Source: Paraescarpia echinospica
Taxonomy: Eukaryota > Annelida > Polychaeta > Sabellida > Siboglinidae
Assembly: GCA_020002185.1 (NCBI GenBank)
Contig: CM034531.1
Coordinates: 72,383,496 to 72,447,495, forward strand
Direction: 5' to 3'
Length of the DNA stretch: 64,000 bases
Part shown: one piece after another, positions 24,555 through 38,815 of the stretch
Position numbering within the stretch: the first letter of the stretch is position 1
How the letters are laid out: every line of letters starts with the position of its first letter
Notes under the pieces: generated by a model
The model's input: only the letters and a program-made list of their open reading frames with translations
Databases searched by the model: none
Told to the model about the DNA's origin: nothing
Position numbers and translations under genes: made by a program

Positions 24555-25476
24555 TTGAGTGCAAATGAAGGCTTACTGTTTGCAGGTGACAGGGTCATCA
24601 TACCCGAGGCAATGAGGCATGAAATGTTGCAAGTTCTTCAAGAGCCACACATGGGCAAGGGGGGAACAAAACCAAGAGCCAGGACAGTGATATTCTGGCC
24701 AGGGAAGTCTAAAGACATCGATGAAACAGGTGCGAAATGTCACAGATGTCTACATTTACAGAGACGTCATCAGAAGGAGCCCATGATTGCCCACGAGATA
24801 CCGGATGGACCATTCCAGAAAGTCGCAATAGATATCATGACATTCAATGGTCACGATTATCTGGTAGTTGTGGAATATTACTCGAAATATCCCGAGATTG
24901 CTGGATAATAAGACGACCGGATCAGTGATAGCTCATGTCATGAGTATCAGTGCACGACACGGCATACCAGACGAGATAGTCACAGACAATCAACCGTTCG
25001 GTAGTTACGAGTTTCGCAGGTTTGCACAAAGTTGGGGCATCAAAGTGTCCACGTCCAGCCCAACTTATCCTCAGTCAAATGGACAAGTCGAACAAGTAGA
25101 GCAGATACTCAAGTCGTTGCTGAAGAAAGCCGATGAAGAAGGTCGGGACTCCTATATTCCTCTGCTAGAGTACAGGAAAACCCCGATCAGTGGACTGAAA
25201 TATGCATCAGAACAACGAGCGATGAGTAGGATGCTGCGGTCGAAACTGCCCGCAACCAAATCTGCACGCAAGCCAGTAGACCCAGCACCACAGTTACCGA
25301 TCCACCAGGACGACCGATCGTTCACGCCCGCGTCACCAACTACACTGCCACAGCTGGCAGCGCAACTACCCCGAGCCGAGCTGCCACTAATGATGGAAGA
25401 GTTCCCGCTACCTGAACGCCGTATCACATATGGTCGTGTGATCAGGACCCCTAAGCGATATCAGATTGTTACATGA
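24555..25476 (+). pseudogene. Gypsy integrase, split by a frameshift
   Basis: The N-terminal part (24555-24908) has a His-His-Cys-Cys pattern: H in MRHEML and EPHMGKGG, then CHRCLHLQRRHQ. The core follows: VAIDIMTFNGHDYLVVVEYYSKYPE with the first Asp, then after a frame change near 24895 IPDEIVTDNQPFG with the second Asp, and YPQSNGQVEQVEQI with the Glu. So D-D-E residues are all present but in two frames. The C-terminus has a Pro-rich region and ends at 25476, about 250 bp before the 3' LTR. Confidence 0.92.
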
Positions 25477-25725
25477 GGTGTAACAGGCTAAATTTGCAAC
25501 AGTTTGATGCTTTCCTGTGTTAATATGTGTTTGCAACAACCATTAATTTTGTATTTTGGTTTCAGAATGATTTGACATTGAACTATAAAAGAAAAGAGTA
25601 CGTGTAAACATTTGGTGTGTTACATTATTTTGAGTTACACGTGTGCATGGTGTTGTTTTGTTCGTTATATAATTGTGAGCTGTAATTGTATGCGTTGGTT
25701 ATTTAAAACAGAAAAGAAAAAGGGA

Positions 25726-25874
25726 TGTCATAGATTGTAGTATAGCTGGAGACCATAATAACGGGTTGGTTATACCTTGACATGCTACCATGCTATTTTA
25801 CTATTCTCATAATAAAGAGTCATCACTTCCTGTTGAAGCTAGAAGCACATGTTGTGTTAAATACGAGCATAATA
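25726..25874 (+). repeat. 3' LTR of the Gypsy element
   Basis: 149 bp, begins tgtcatagattg and ends cgagcataata. It contains aataaa (about 25810). The gttag duplication follows directly. Confidence 0.93.
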
Positions 25875-25879
25875 GTTAG

Positions 25880-26200
25880 GATTTGTGTTTGTTTTATCCA
25901 TATGATGTAAAGATAATGCGATTTTACAACTAGAAAACACTTAGATGATCATTAGTTGAAGAAGATATTATGTTGTCAGCCATCAAAGTGGTCAGAATTG
26001 GAACTGCTATCAGAGATGCTGCTAATATTCATTATGTGCCACGGTCAACCTTACCGCGACATTTAAAATTAGATGGAGCGACTAAAAAGAACCTGGAACA
26101 GCTATTTTGAATGCAGACCCATTGTTTTTGAAAGAAACTGAATTACATCAGATTTGTTTAACGGTTGATTTTGAAAGGAGATACTTCCTTATTACAGTGA
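25880..26200 (+). pseudogene. Pogo/Tigger-like transposase HTH fragment
   Basis: The frame from about 25958 reads EEDIMLSAIKVVRIG, TAIRDAANIHYVPRSTLPRHL and KLDGATKKN, then stops. After a one-base frame change it continues TAILNADPLF and KETELHQICLTVDFE. This is the psq-type helix-turn-helix start of transposases in the pogo/Tigger group (also found in domesticated relatives). The DDE catalytic part is absent. The Gypsy element inserted on its upstream side, and a SINE copy starts at 26210. Confidence 0.75.
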
Positions 26201-26207
26201 TACAAAT

Positions 26208-26440
26208 GTAAGTTCTTATATAGCGGAGTGTCCAGTTCTCAGGATTACTCAAAACGCTTTTGCACTTTATTCCCTGGCAGGTCTGTTCAATTGAACACCA
26301 TCTCGACTTATCTTGGAACAATTCAGCCACGCTGCAGTTAATGCAAATGTTACAATATCCACCGCTGTCTATAGCCAGGTGCTCACTCATACAGCTTAGT
26401 GAACTGGAGCAACGTAGAGTGAACGAACTTGTCGCGTAGG
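26208..26440 (-). mobile_element. SINE copy 1, 3' body only
   Basis: On the minus strand this ends gctatataagaactt at 26210-26224, the characteristic SINE tail. It shares the body with the copies at 26559 and 63356: ctccctggcag-type, accatctcgact, ctatagccaggt and gtgaacgaactt. The tRNA-like head is missing or unrecognisable past 26440. Confidence 0.8.
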
Positions 26441-26558
26441 AACCATTTGGTATTTATGTTACATTCCTAACGATTTAACACAGCCAATTAAAACTTGATG
26501 CGGGGTCTATCTTCTATATCGCTGCAGTCGGTTGTCAAGCGGTTTTAAAACGAGACAT

Positions 26559-26876
26559 GAGCGCATTGGCGCAATGGCTAGAGCATCGGCCTGTCAATCG
26601 AGAGAACCCGAGTTCGAATCCTGTTCTGCCATATCGAGCCTTGGCCATGTTCATTTACTCTACATTGCTTCAGTTCACCCAGCTACTTGAATGAGTATAT
26701 GGCTATAGACTGTGGTAGATATTTTTGTACGAATAGTCTTCGCGCATTAATTTGCAGAGTGGCTGAATGCTTCAAAGAATCGAGATGGTGATCGATTGAA
26801 CAAGTCTGCCAGGGAGTCAAATGTAAAGCGCTTTGAGCAGCCCTAAAGACTGGAGGCCGTTATATATAAGAACTTA
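26559..26876 (+). mobile_element. tRNA-derived SINE copy 2, full length
   Basis: The head (26559-26632) resembles a tRNA gene with an A-box-like ggcgcaatggct and a B box gagttcgaatcc. The body includes cagttcacccagct, tatggctatagac and gcttcaaagaatcgagatgg, and the tail aaagcgctttgag then tatataagaactt. The promoter boxes would serve RNA polymerase III. It lies 120 bp from copy 1 in the opposite orientation. Confidence 0.85.
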
Positions 26877-27884
26877 AATGTCTTTAAACAATTGAATGTT
26901 GAAAGCGATGACGTGTTATGACATAATTTTCGGTCGCAATTCAACGAGTGTGATTATGTGATCGGGGCTGCCTGGCTGCACTGCTAGGCGCGTGTTGTCT
27001 GTTTCTGCGGCGCTCGGCTCAGTCCCTTGGGGAGTCGGCATCGACAGGTTCATAACGCCGTACGCTCGGCGCAGTAATGTTGAAATTGCGCGACATAATG
27101 CACAACTGTTGCTATCTTGACGAGAACTACGATACACATGGGCTGTGTGGGCGTATCTCGGAGCATGTTACGAATAATTCACGCAAATAATTGAAGCAGA
27201 TGCTGATAATACGAAACAGGCATCCAATATCAAACTATGTGTAGTTGATACCGGAAATGGAAAGCACTCATCGTGATAGCGTTAATGAACCATGCTTGTC
27301 TTCAGTTGCTTACAGGCAGTACACGACATTGGCGAAGTCAAACAAGGATATAAAGCGACCGTGTTCCGTTGAAAACATGGGTTATTGTATGTTTATCAAC
27401 ACAATGTGTATTTGTTTGAACTATATCGATGGCATAGTCGTCGGATTGCGGGGCTTGGGGTGCTAAGCCCTCTCCAATAGTTTAGGTGTGGCTGGATACA
27501 GGATTAGCCCCCCCCCCCAACATTTATGGAAGGTGGGTGGATCTTGAGGTGAAACTGGAGGTATTTATTTCGCCTCAAGGAGAGGGGGTGCACGTAATGT
27601 TTTGGGAGAGTTTCGATATGGTTTTTGGCGAGCTTCAATGGGGTGCAAGTGGCGATCCTTAGCCCCTCAATATTCACCACGTTCCGATAACAATGGATGG
27701 TGAGTAATACGTTTTATATGGGTATTTAATGAAACCAATCGAAATTGTATGGTTACTACTACATCATGTGTCGCAGTGTCCGGTTAAACAGTGTTGTTGT
27801 TGCTGTTGTTGCTGTTGTTTTTGTTAGTGCTGTTAGCGTTACCGTTATTGTTGCCACTCTAGCAGTAGCTGCATCTGTTTTCGC
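26877..27884. other. Unique sequence, no gene seen
   Basis: Only short frames. A run of nine to ten C lies near 27511. No recognisable feature. Confidence 0.4.
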
Positions 27885-29950
<2,066 letters not shown>

Positions 29951-30090
29951 ACATTCCGGTTAAACAAGATTTAACAAGACTGCCACCCAGAGAATTAACT
30001 CTAAATGGCAGGTAGACACGGGAGCCATTTGGCTTATCGACTGACCAACCCTGTTATCTACGTATATCCCGCCCATATGAGGTATGTCTC
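29951..30090 (-). repeat. Second copy of the LTR-like dispersed repeat
   Basis: Reverse complement of 13560-13690. Visible here as aacaagatttaacaagact, tgccacccagagaattaac, tggcaggtagacac and ggcttatcgac. On the minus strand it continues past the match with ggtgcgttgtagtgtctacc. Confidence 0.65.
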
Positions 30091-30219
30091 GATTTTATTT
30101 TTAAACATATTTACGTTACTAGCATCCACACAATCAGCAGATAATATGTTCTATTCATTTACAGTCCTTTGTGAAAATGTGAACTTTCTTATATATAATC
30201 TACACTGCTCCTTTAATAA

Positions 30220-31190
30220 TGTAGCTTCATGTCCTCTGGTCCTTCTATACCTTTCTTAACTGAGAACAAATATTTCCATCAATATTTTCATAAACATTCA
30301 ACATTTGAAACACTTCTATCTGATCGCCTCACAAAATCCTGTTCTCTAGTGTTATTAAACCACATTCTTTTAGGCGTTTTTCATAACCAAGATCCCTCAG
30401 TTTCAGTATCAATTTAGTCGCTATCCTCTGTACTCTTTCTAGCATATCTATGTCCTTCTTGCGATTTGGCCTCCACGCTTTTATACGATATTCTAAATGA
30501 GGCCTAACTATTGTTTTGTACAGCGGTAGTATTAGTTTTTTCCTTATACGCTATATTTCGCCTAATTAATCCAAGGATTTGCTTTCCCTTTGAAGCTCCA
30601 ATTCCGCACAGCTCTGAAACCTTCATATCAGCACTAATGGTTAACCATAAGTCCTTTTCTTTTACAGTAGTACTTAGTACAGTACCCCCCCCCCCCCCCC
30701 ATTGTATATTGTACATCTTCGTTCCTATGTCCTGTGTGGAGGCATTTATATTTCCCAAAATTGAACAACATTTGCCATTTTTCAGACCAATTGATCAATC
30801 TGTCAAGATCATCTTGTAAATGAAGTGTATCTCAATCACGTTTAATCCTTCTAAACACTTGTATCATCCGCAAATTTCAACTCTTTGCTTGTTGTATCAT
30901 CGTCCGAATCATTGGTATATATTAAGAATAATGTAGGTTCCAGTATTGATCCCTGTGGTACCCCACTGAAAACTGATTTCCCCTTTGAAGCCTCCCCATC
31001 AACTCCTACCCGTTGTCTTCTGTCAATCAGCCATTTTTCTATCCAGTTAATTATGCTATTTCGTATGCCGTGGGCCTTTAGTTTAAGCAGTAATCTTTGA
31101 TGTGGCATTTTGTCGAAAGTTTTTTTTAATTTAAGTAGATGATATCTACTGGTGATCCCTCGTCTACCCACTTAGTGATATCTTCCAATA
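30220..31190 (-). pseudogene. Non-LTR retrotransposon RT remnant
   Basis: On the minus strand the order is: FDKMPHQRLLLKLKAHGI (motif A, Asp kept), WIEKWLIDRRQRV, FSGVPQGSILEPTLFLIY (motif B) and ELKFADDTSV (motif C, FADD) in 31171-30851; then VKEKDLWLTISADMKVSE and KQILGLIRRNIAY in 30758-30504; then weaker C-terminal sequence to about 30220 (VRPHLEY-like, DMLERVQR-like). A run of about 17 C (G on this strand, 30683-30700) interrupts it. The EN and 5' part are absent, typical of 5' truncation. It belongs to the CR1/L2/Jockey group by wording. Confidence 0.88.
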
Positions 31191-31479
31191 AACATAACAT
31201 AAAGTGAGATATGCTCGTAAAAGTGTATTTTGTTAGCTTCAAAATATCAACTTTTTTTGCGGGCGCGCATGAAACATTTTCGGCGGCTCTGAATAGAATA
31301 ATGGCTTACCCAAACTAAATATATGCGAGACGAATAATTAACGTCAAATATCGCGCGAAGTTTAAATACTCTTTGGTATCATACGACTTTTCAAATGTAT
31401 GCAAAATGTGGCATAAATTAGAATATTCGTTTCGCATGCATCAGGTCCGGGCGGGACAATAACATAACGGATAATGAGG
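31191..31479. other. Unique sequence
   Basis: AT-rich, no feature recognised. Confidence 0.4.
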
Positions 31480-31565
31480 ATAGTTAATGGAGATTCTTGG
31501 CGACCCACACAAAACTGGCTTGGCGACCCAATTTCGGGTCGTGACCCAGGGGTTAAACACCACTG
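31480..31565 (-). mobile_element. hAT-like DNA transposon end
   Basis: Read on the minus strand it begins at 31565 as cagtggtgtttaacccctgg, followed by gtcacgacccgaaattgggtcgcc. This is the style of termini seen in hAT elements (CAGTGGTG start, repeated gggtcgc words). A further gcgacccaattcc occurs at about 32003, which might belong to the same element. The opposite terminus and an 8-bp duplication were not located. Confidence 0.6.
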
Positions 31566-32158
31566 TCTTAGCCGCTGTACAAAAAGCAGCTTCGACTGTC
31601 TCCACAGAGAAGGGAAGGAGCGAGAGCCAGCGAGACAGAAACATAGAGCACCAGATTATGAACCAAGACATTTTATGTAATTGTATGTGCCCCTCCCTGC
31701 ACATTATATTTTACTTTCCCTTGTAAGATACCAGGTACAAAGGATCAACAGCTTTTAGCGTATCTTACAAAAGACCCAGTGAAAGACGTTGCGCAAGCCG
31801 TGGAATAGCAGTACGCGAACTCGAACCCCGCAACTCCCGATTGAAAATCTATCCCTCAAACTGCCGAGACAAGACGCGACAATTGCTCTTCATCAATGCA
31901 AGACGTTACTTTGTAGCTCTCAGTGATCACATAACGCAACAGTAGAACTATTGGTTATGTCCTGTCTCCGATTTAGTGAAATCAAATTCTACAATAACAG
32001 GGCCAGCGACCCAATTCCTTTTTACAAACTTATTACATTGACGTCATAATATAAATATATAACGTTATGGCATGACACAAAAATAACAAAATATGACTAA
32101 ACGGACATATATACATAAATATGTCGACGATATTATTACGACACGGTCGTTCACTTTT
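31566..32158. other. Mostly unique sequence
   Basis: No gene. May contain more of the hAT-like element up to about 32015. Confidence 0.35.
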
Positions 32159-32516
32159 AAAAAGAAAGAAAGGAAAGGTAGGGAGAGAGGACAAGAGGGA
32201 GAGAGGGAGAGAGGGAGAGAGGGAGAGAGGGAGAGACGGAGAGACGGAGAGACGGAGAGAGGGATAGAGGGAGAGAGGGAGAGGGAGAGGGGAGAGAGGG
32301 AGAGAGAAGAGAGGGGGAGAGGAAGAGGGATAGAGAGAAGGAGAGATTGGTGGAAAGAAATGGAGATGAGAGGGAGGGAGGGAGGGAGGGAGGGAGGGAG
32401 GGAGGAGGGAGGGAGGGAGGGAGGGAGGGAGGGAGGGAGGGAGCGAGGGAGCGAACGATAGATAGATAGATAGATAGATAGATAGAGGAGGGGAGAGAGG
32501 GAGAGAGAGAGAGAGA
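32159..32516. repeat. GA-rich simple repeat (GAGA, GGGA, GATA)
   Basis: Purine-only on the plus strand: gagaggga units, then ggga units (32375-32445), then gata units (32456-32485). Frames through it are artefacts. Confidence 0.97.
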
Positions 32517-33410
32517 TGAAGTGATGAAGGTCACTCAAGAGGTACAATAACCAAACCAGAAATGACAGTTGACTTCCGGTGTTGACGCAAGAGCCGTGGG
32601 CGCTTATCAGAACAGTATGGAATGGAAAAATCTCCGGGGGACTGCTACGGCTTTTAAGTCAAGTAACTCAATAAATGCATGATTTCGTTATTCTATAAAG
32701 TGGGTTTTGTATTCATATCAAACATTAGTAGCAATGCAGCCACATATGCATACAGCGAGCAAAACTGCATTCTTTTCCACAAATTACCAAACATTCAACG
32801 TCTAATCAGTATGTATAACACGTTGGTCACCCACGCAGGCAACAGCCAATTTAGAACGCGGGAAAATTATAAAATGGCGAGTCCATTGTTAAACCCATAG
32901 ATCGTTGCATCTCTATGAATTACATTCCCCTGTATTGCATAGGCTGACCTAGTCTCACAATAGTAACATATTTACCGTCGTTCCATTAGCCAACGTTGTG
33001 TCCATTTGTGGACATAGTCGTTCAATAGTATAACCAGTGACTCATCCATATAATATGCTTACATCAGTTGATTTCTACAACTTCCGGTTGGAATGTCCTC
33101 CACTGCAAATTGCAGCAAGAAGACTCGAAATGAAGATAGGAAATTAGGTAGGATGCAAAAGATAAGTTACTCCAAAAGTAATGCATAACAGAACCAAAAT
33201 ATGTTTTCGCACTTTATTATGAATCCTCTACACACACAATATCATATTAGTTATTCCATTTTCAGTTAGATATGTGTATAACGTGTAAATGCGTAAAGAC
33301 ACGCGGCCAAATACGTTGTTTTTGTGTATACTGCGAATGACACGTATTTATATAACACCAAAGACCTACTGCTATGCCAGTAATTAATACTATCTGATTT
33401 AGAAGTAAGT
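32517..33410. other. Unique sequence, no gene seen
   Basis: Only short frames. Nothing recognised. Confidence 0.4.
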
Positions 33411-33836
<426 letters not shown>

Positions 33837-34095
33837 GGTACCTTCTTAAAATGTTTTCACAACAAAATCCAAATCTATATGTAAAGTAGAATGAGCTGAT
33901 TACTTGTTACAAGGCAGGGTGGGGGCAGGATTTGGAGGAGGGGGCAATTTGGTCTGACTGGGGCAAGCGAAATGGCTAGGGGGCACTTTCACCCACTTTG
34001 TATGTAAAACACGCCCTGATGATAGTCGCCTTTGCTTGTTTGAATACACATTGATGTACATCAAGGATTATGCCCTACAGATATTCAGCCTAAGC
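33837..34095. other. Unique sequence
   Basis: No recognised feature. Confidence 0.35.
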
Positions 34096-34562
34096 ACACT
34101 CCGTCACACGCATCGTGTCTGCATCGGTTTGTGCGTGGGCGAAAATAAACATACATCATCTGCAAAGTTCAGGCCGTGTAACTGTCTAGAAAATGTCCAC
34201 TGGGTGCCATTCAGACCTTGTTTTACTGTTTCCTTTATTGTCTTATCCATAACCTTCATATAGATCAAAGGTTGAAGAATGCAATACGGTCATACACCAG
34301 TCTTTATGTCAAACGTTGTCGGTATATTATATGTTAGCTAACAGTGCTCATATCTTTCCTGTTTGTTTCTTATATAGTATACACTAATACACTACGTGTG
34401 TCTGTGCCATATTTATAATTAACTTGTTTTGTTTCAAAAAATGCTTGTAATTGCACAACTGTCTATTATAACCTATTGCGTTTGTTTCAATGTATTACAA
34501 GTCACGCAATAAGATCAATTTAAACATAAATCGCCATATCGTTGGAAACTTTAATATACACT
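34096..34562 (-). repeat. Inverted duplication, left arm (contains RT remnant)
   Basis: This is the reverse complement of about 35685-36250 with scattered mismatches. Landmarks: gtctgcatcggtttg, tgcaaagttcaggccgtgtaa, tctagaaaatgtccactggg, gttagctaac, and aaatcgcca..cgttgg. On the minus strand the outer part encodes the same RT piece as the right arm (FADD-box region). The left arm lacks about 110 bp that the right arm has between aacgttt and ccgatatatta. Confidence 0.85.
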
Positions 34563-35155
34563 GATGCCACATTTGATTTGCGCAGTATTAAAGTATGAGT
34601 TGAATAAATATTGTATTTAAATATTAAATATTATGAATTGATAGTTAATATTTAATATTTAAATTCAATATTTTTTAATTAAAAAATTAACAGTAGAAAC
34701 GCAATTCATGGTACTTTCTCTTTATCATACTTACTCAACCGGTGTGCAGTTAGGGATATTAACCGTCGCTTCATTTAGGACTGTTGAGGCTCCTTGACAG
34801 TGGTTGACCCATTTAACTGGGTATCGTATCATGATAGTTCTCATTCCACTCTGCCTTCTACAGTAGGGATTGTACAGCAGGGCACGACGTTTGTCCATTT
34901 AGAGCACCACATTGCATCATATTGAAGCATTCAAATGACGTATAAAACGTTTCGACACAAACATGTTGTTGTTCTCCTCCTGATTCCCTGTCGGTGATGA
35001 GGCTGGCGTCGATTCCGTTCCTCGGTTTCGGTTATCTTTTCTTTTTCATTTCCCTCAGTGATTTTGCACTGGTCTCTCCACCAACTGTCTTCATTCCTCT
35101 ATATAACTTTTGCTCTCGTTCTCCACAAGTATCCCAATCTTCCCAAGTTTCTCTT
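34563..35155. other. AT-rich spacer
   Basis: Includes an AT-only stretch at 34600-34695 (tttaaatattaaatatt-like). No gene. Confidence 0.5.
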
Positions 35156-35454
35156 TACACAGTCTAGGTCTTTCGCCCCCCCCCCATTCTCCAGACATCT
35201 GTTTTCTTTGCAAGCCGTTCTTCTCCCATTATCTCCACCTGCCCAGCCCATTTCAGTCGACTCCTCACCAGCTTCTTCTTAAGACTTTCTTTTACTCCAG
35301 CCTCCTTCCTCAACTCCTCCATTCTTTGACTATCACTTCTTCTCAATCCCGCAATTCTTCTGACCCACTTGTTTTCATAAACCTGCACACAAAAAAGCAT
35401 CATGGAGGTCACCATATAAATTGTGAAACATTGGGCAACTACCTCGTTTGCCAT
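35156..35454 (-). pseudogene. Non-LTR RT C-terminal fragment
   Basis: Minus-strand frame 35454-35164 reads VYENKWVRRIAGLRRSDSQR, then EELRKEAGVKESLKKKLVRS, then RLKWAGQVEIMGEERLAKK. This is the familiar region downstream of the RT core in LINE-type elements (the W-A/F-G-H-V-x-R block, here WAGQVE). No catalytic core is present. A C run sits at 35177-35185. It lies inside the spacer of the inverted duplication. Confidence 0.8.
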
Positions 35455-35684
35455 ATCCCAAACCAGGCGCTGAACATAGCGTAGTTAACACGCAGTCCAC
35501 GCTACCTCCTCTTATTCACACTTACTCAAAACACTAATAAAGATATCGTTAACTGATCCGTAACAAGGTATATCCGCCTTACTCCTGACTTATATTGGTC
35601 GACATCAGCGTAAGACAGGGAGACAATTCATACCATAATACAGCGGCATGGAAACAATCCACAGATCAATTAAAATGTAGCCCA
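35455..35684. other. Spacer sequence
   Basis: No feature recognised. Confidence 0.3.
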
Positions 35685-36250
35685 TACACTAAAGTTACCA
35701 ACGAAATGGCGATTTACATTAAAATTTATCTTGATTGCGTGACTTGGGATACATTGAATCAAAAGGAGTAAGTTAAAATAGACAGTTATAAAGTTGCAGG
35801 CAGTTTTTTGAAACAAGCCAAGTTAATTCTAAATATGGCACAGAGAAGCGTCATGTATTAGCGTATATTATATAAGAAACAAACATGAAAGACGTGAACA
35901 CTGTTAGCTAACATTATGTAATATATCGGCATGTTGTGTACATTGATAAATACATATATTTTGTTCGAATATCAACAGAGTGACGTTAACTTATTAGCTG
36001 TACCTGGACTCTGCTGGATAGGTTATTGCAAAACGGAAGACTGAAACGTTTGACATAAAGACCGTACTGCATTATGCATCCTTTGATCTTTATGAAGGTG
36101 ATGGACAAGACAATAAAGGAAACTGTAAAACACGGCCTGAATGGCACCCACTGTACATTTTCTAGACAGTTACACGGCCTGAACTTTGCAGATGATATAT
36201 GTTTATTTTCGCCCACGCGCAAACCGATGCAGACAAGATGCAAGACAGAA
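35685..36250 (+). repeat. Inverted duplication, right arm with RT fragment
   Basis: This arm carries a readable RT piece at 36074-36240: MHPLIFMKVMDKTIKETV, then CTFSRQLHGLNFADDI, then CLFSPTRKPMQT. The order DKTIK - QL - L-FADDI-L is the motif B-to-C part of a LINE RT, with FADD intact. The remainder of the arm (35685-36070) has no recognised coding. See the left arm for landmarks. Confidence 0.82.
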
Positions 36251-36257
36251 AGGTATA

Positions 36258-36516
<259 letters not shown>

Positions 36517-36517
<1 letters not shown>

Positions 36518-37020
36518 CATTCATGATTTTGTACTTTCTTGATGTTGCCCATTCTACCAAGGTGTCGCCTCTTTCGTTTTTTCCAACCTTGGCCAAATTT
36601 GCCTGTTGCCGTTTTCGAAATGTTTGCTCGTTTTCCTACTTGCGCATTAAAGTCTGCCATCTCTATCGTGTATTCTGTTGGCTTTTCTAAGGTCTCGTCC
36701 ACGTCGTTGTAGAATTTGTTTGTGTCTTTTTCTGAGTATGATGTAGTTGGTGCATATACTTGTACGTACTGTCTTCAGTTTGTATCGCTTTGTTATGCAT
36801 AGAACAATTTCTGCTTCTCTGGGGCTGATGCTGTTAACCCTCACTATATTTTGTCTTTCGATTTCTTGTTTATGAGAAAGCCTACTCCTGATTGACCGTT
36901 TTTCGCTTTGGAATGGCATAGTAGGGGGCCGCTTTGTAAGGTAATGAAGCATTCTTCTCTTCCCGTACCAGCCTGGTTTCCCTAAGTTCTTCCTCCAGTT
37001 CTTGTATCTGTTCATCTTTT
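36517..37020 (-). pseudogene. Non-LTR retrotransposon endonuclease remnant
   Basis: Minus-strand frames carry IVRVNSISPREAEIVLCITK and RYKLKTVRTSICTNY (from the 37015-36647 frame), then LGKPTEYTIEMADFNAQVGKR-like sequence (36702 frame; relatives have GDFN, here ADFN), TATGKFG, and NERGDTLVEWATSRKYKIMN (36596 frame). These are consecutive EN segments of a widespread LINE family. The product ends exactly at KIMN, where the TG tract begins. Frame changes near 36690 and 36590. The EN His motif and RT are absent. Confidence 0.85.
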
Positions 37021-38815
37021 AGTAGTGGTCTTACGTTATATTGTTGCTATCTACAGTCTGCCTAATAAATATTTAAAATTACATAAACATTAATATACGC
37101 CTCACCGTTGACATGACGCCAATCTGACTACTGCGCACAGTTCTTGCACTCTCCCTGGGAACGAGGCTATAATTCCAGTCTTCATTATGCCGTAGTTAAG
37201 ACACATTTAGTAGCGTCTATCCGAGTGAATAAGTTCGTTGACCCGTCTCGTTGCGACAGTGGAGATGATCGTGTTTAATCACATGTGATTATTGTTCAAT
37301 TTCACTAAATTACCTGCTCTGTCCTAAGATGACGGCGATACTTTGTAATTCTAGTTCATGGATGCAATTATCATCACATCATTACAAACATTTTAAACAT
37401 ATATTTTCTGTTTATCATTTGCTAATATTTACGAATGTCACGTCCAGATCATTAGCATTGTTTCCAGTTTCAATATTTCAATAATAAAGCGTTCAAATTG
37501 TGTCGGACCATTGAGATAGCTAACGCTTACTAAAGGAGAGGCAGGTAAGGCTGGCCACAAATTGCTGGAATTGTTCTTTGTCGGCGAGGTACGAATGGCT
37601 TAACGAACTTTATACTATTACTATTACTATTACCAACCATAGCTTGAGAGGATGATTTTGAGTAATGCACATGGCAGGATCGCTGTAGTAATAATGTTGG
37701 AATACTTCAATCCATCCTGCTATCAGTTTAGCGGCGGCATTGCTTGCTCGCTAGCTTGCATGTGTATTTATTTTCTTACTTGTTAATGAAAGCATTAATT
37801 AATTATATTTTATTTGATCAATAGAATTGCAAATACATGCTGTGCACACCTTGTGCGGAGGCGTGAAGCACTTGGCCAACAACCATCCAAATAGGCCACT
37901 CGCTTGGAACTTGCATCAAGTAGATGGCGACATGCAATGTTCTGGTTTGCCGATTTAAGCATCGAACAAAATCAGTTTTTCAGTTTGTCTCATGAATGAA
38001 TAGATTTCTCTCACCACTAATGTGTACACATGTAGTACATATTGAACTATATGACATAAAACGGCTGCGGTTCAGTTCCCCTTTAATACGAATAATCTTC
38101 GAGATTTCATCGGTGCATATCCTTGCAGAAAAGCACCACTAACATTATCAGTCGTGGCATATGAAATCTATGGTTTAGCAGTTACGACATGTATTCTTCG
38201 CCTACACAGATCTCGTAAACGAGAACACTGCGACATGAATAGAACCGACTCGTTTGAATAAAACCTCATTTGTATAGTAAGACATAATTACAAACAACGT
38301 TAAAAAAATAGTATTAAAGCCAAAAGGTGCATTGTGACCTACACGGACACTTGACATTTGTGTCACCATTGCCTGGAGGTTCTTTACAAAATAACCTTTG
38401 TCACAACTACCCATCCGTTTGAAATCGGCTAACGAAAATATATTAAAGGTGATAACATGTTTAGTAATCTTGGTTCGTCCATATGTATTTTACTGCTCAT
38501 GTTTTTGCCAGTAAAGAGGCAACGTTTTCCCTATTTTGGAATGTCACCTCGAAAAAAATATATTGTCCAGTTGCAATCAAAACACTTCGTCGTAATCTTG
38601 TTTCTTTTCAACTGCAAATTGCTCTCTCTGGTGATATCTATCACAGTAAATCCGGCTCTTTACGTAACAAGTTATATCAAATCAAGGTAATGGTGATCTC
38701 ATCTCTGTTAAGCGAGGCCGATGAAAAATCTAATTAAAGCTATGCATACGTGGGTGGCTTATTATGATACGTAGAGTCTGACCAGGTCACACCAGGGCAT
38801 TTTAATATATTTCTA
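37021..38815. other. Unique sequence, no gene seen
   Basis: AT-rich with only short frames. No repeat or domain is recognised. Confidence 0.4.

Larger units (their letters stand above)
21442..25879 (+). mobile_element. Ty3/Gypsy retrotransposon, Mag-like, full length but mutated
   Basis: Two direct LTRs of 149 bp (21447-21595 and 25726-25874) flank gag-pol sequence in the order gag, protease, RT, RNase H, integrase, which is the Ty3/Gypsy order. The 5-bp target duplication gttag lies at 21442-21446 and 25875-25879. A purine-rich tract (gaaaagaaaaaggga, about 25711-25725) abuts the 3' LTR. The element is 4.4 kb, short because of internal losses. The RT and RNase H wording is close to the group often annotated K02A2.6-like (Mag lineage). 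Multiple frame breaks show it is dead. Confidence 0.95.

Noticed and set aside
26559..26632. Functional tRNA gene
   Set aside because: A- and B-box-like words are present but the cloverleaf is poor and the sequence continues into a SINE body shared with two other copies.
30504..30758. Separate small glycine-rich protein
   Set aside because: It is the middle of the antisense RT remnant. The glycines come from a homopolymer run.
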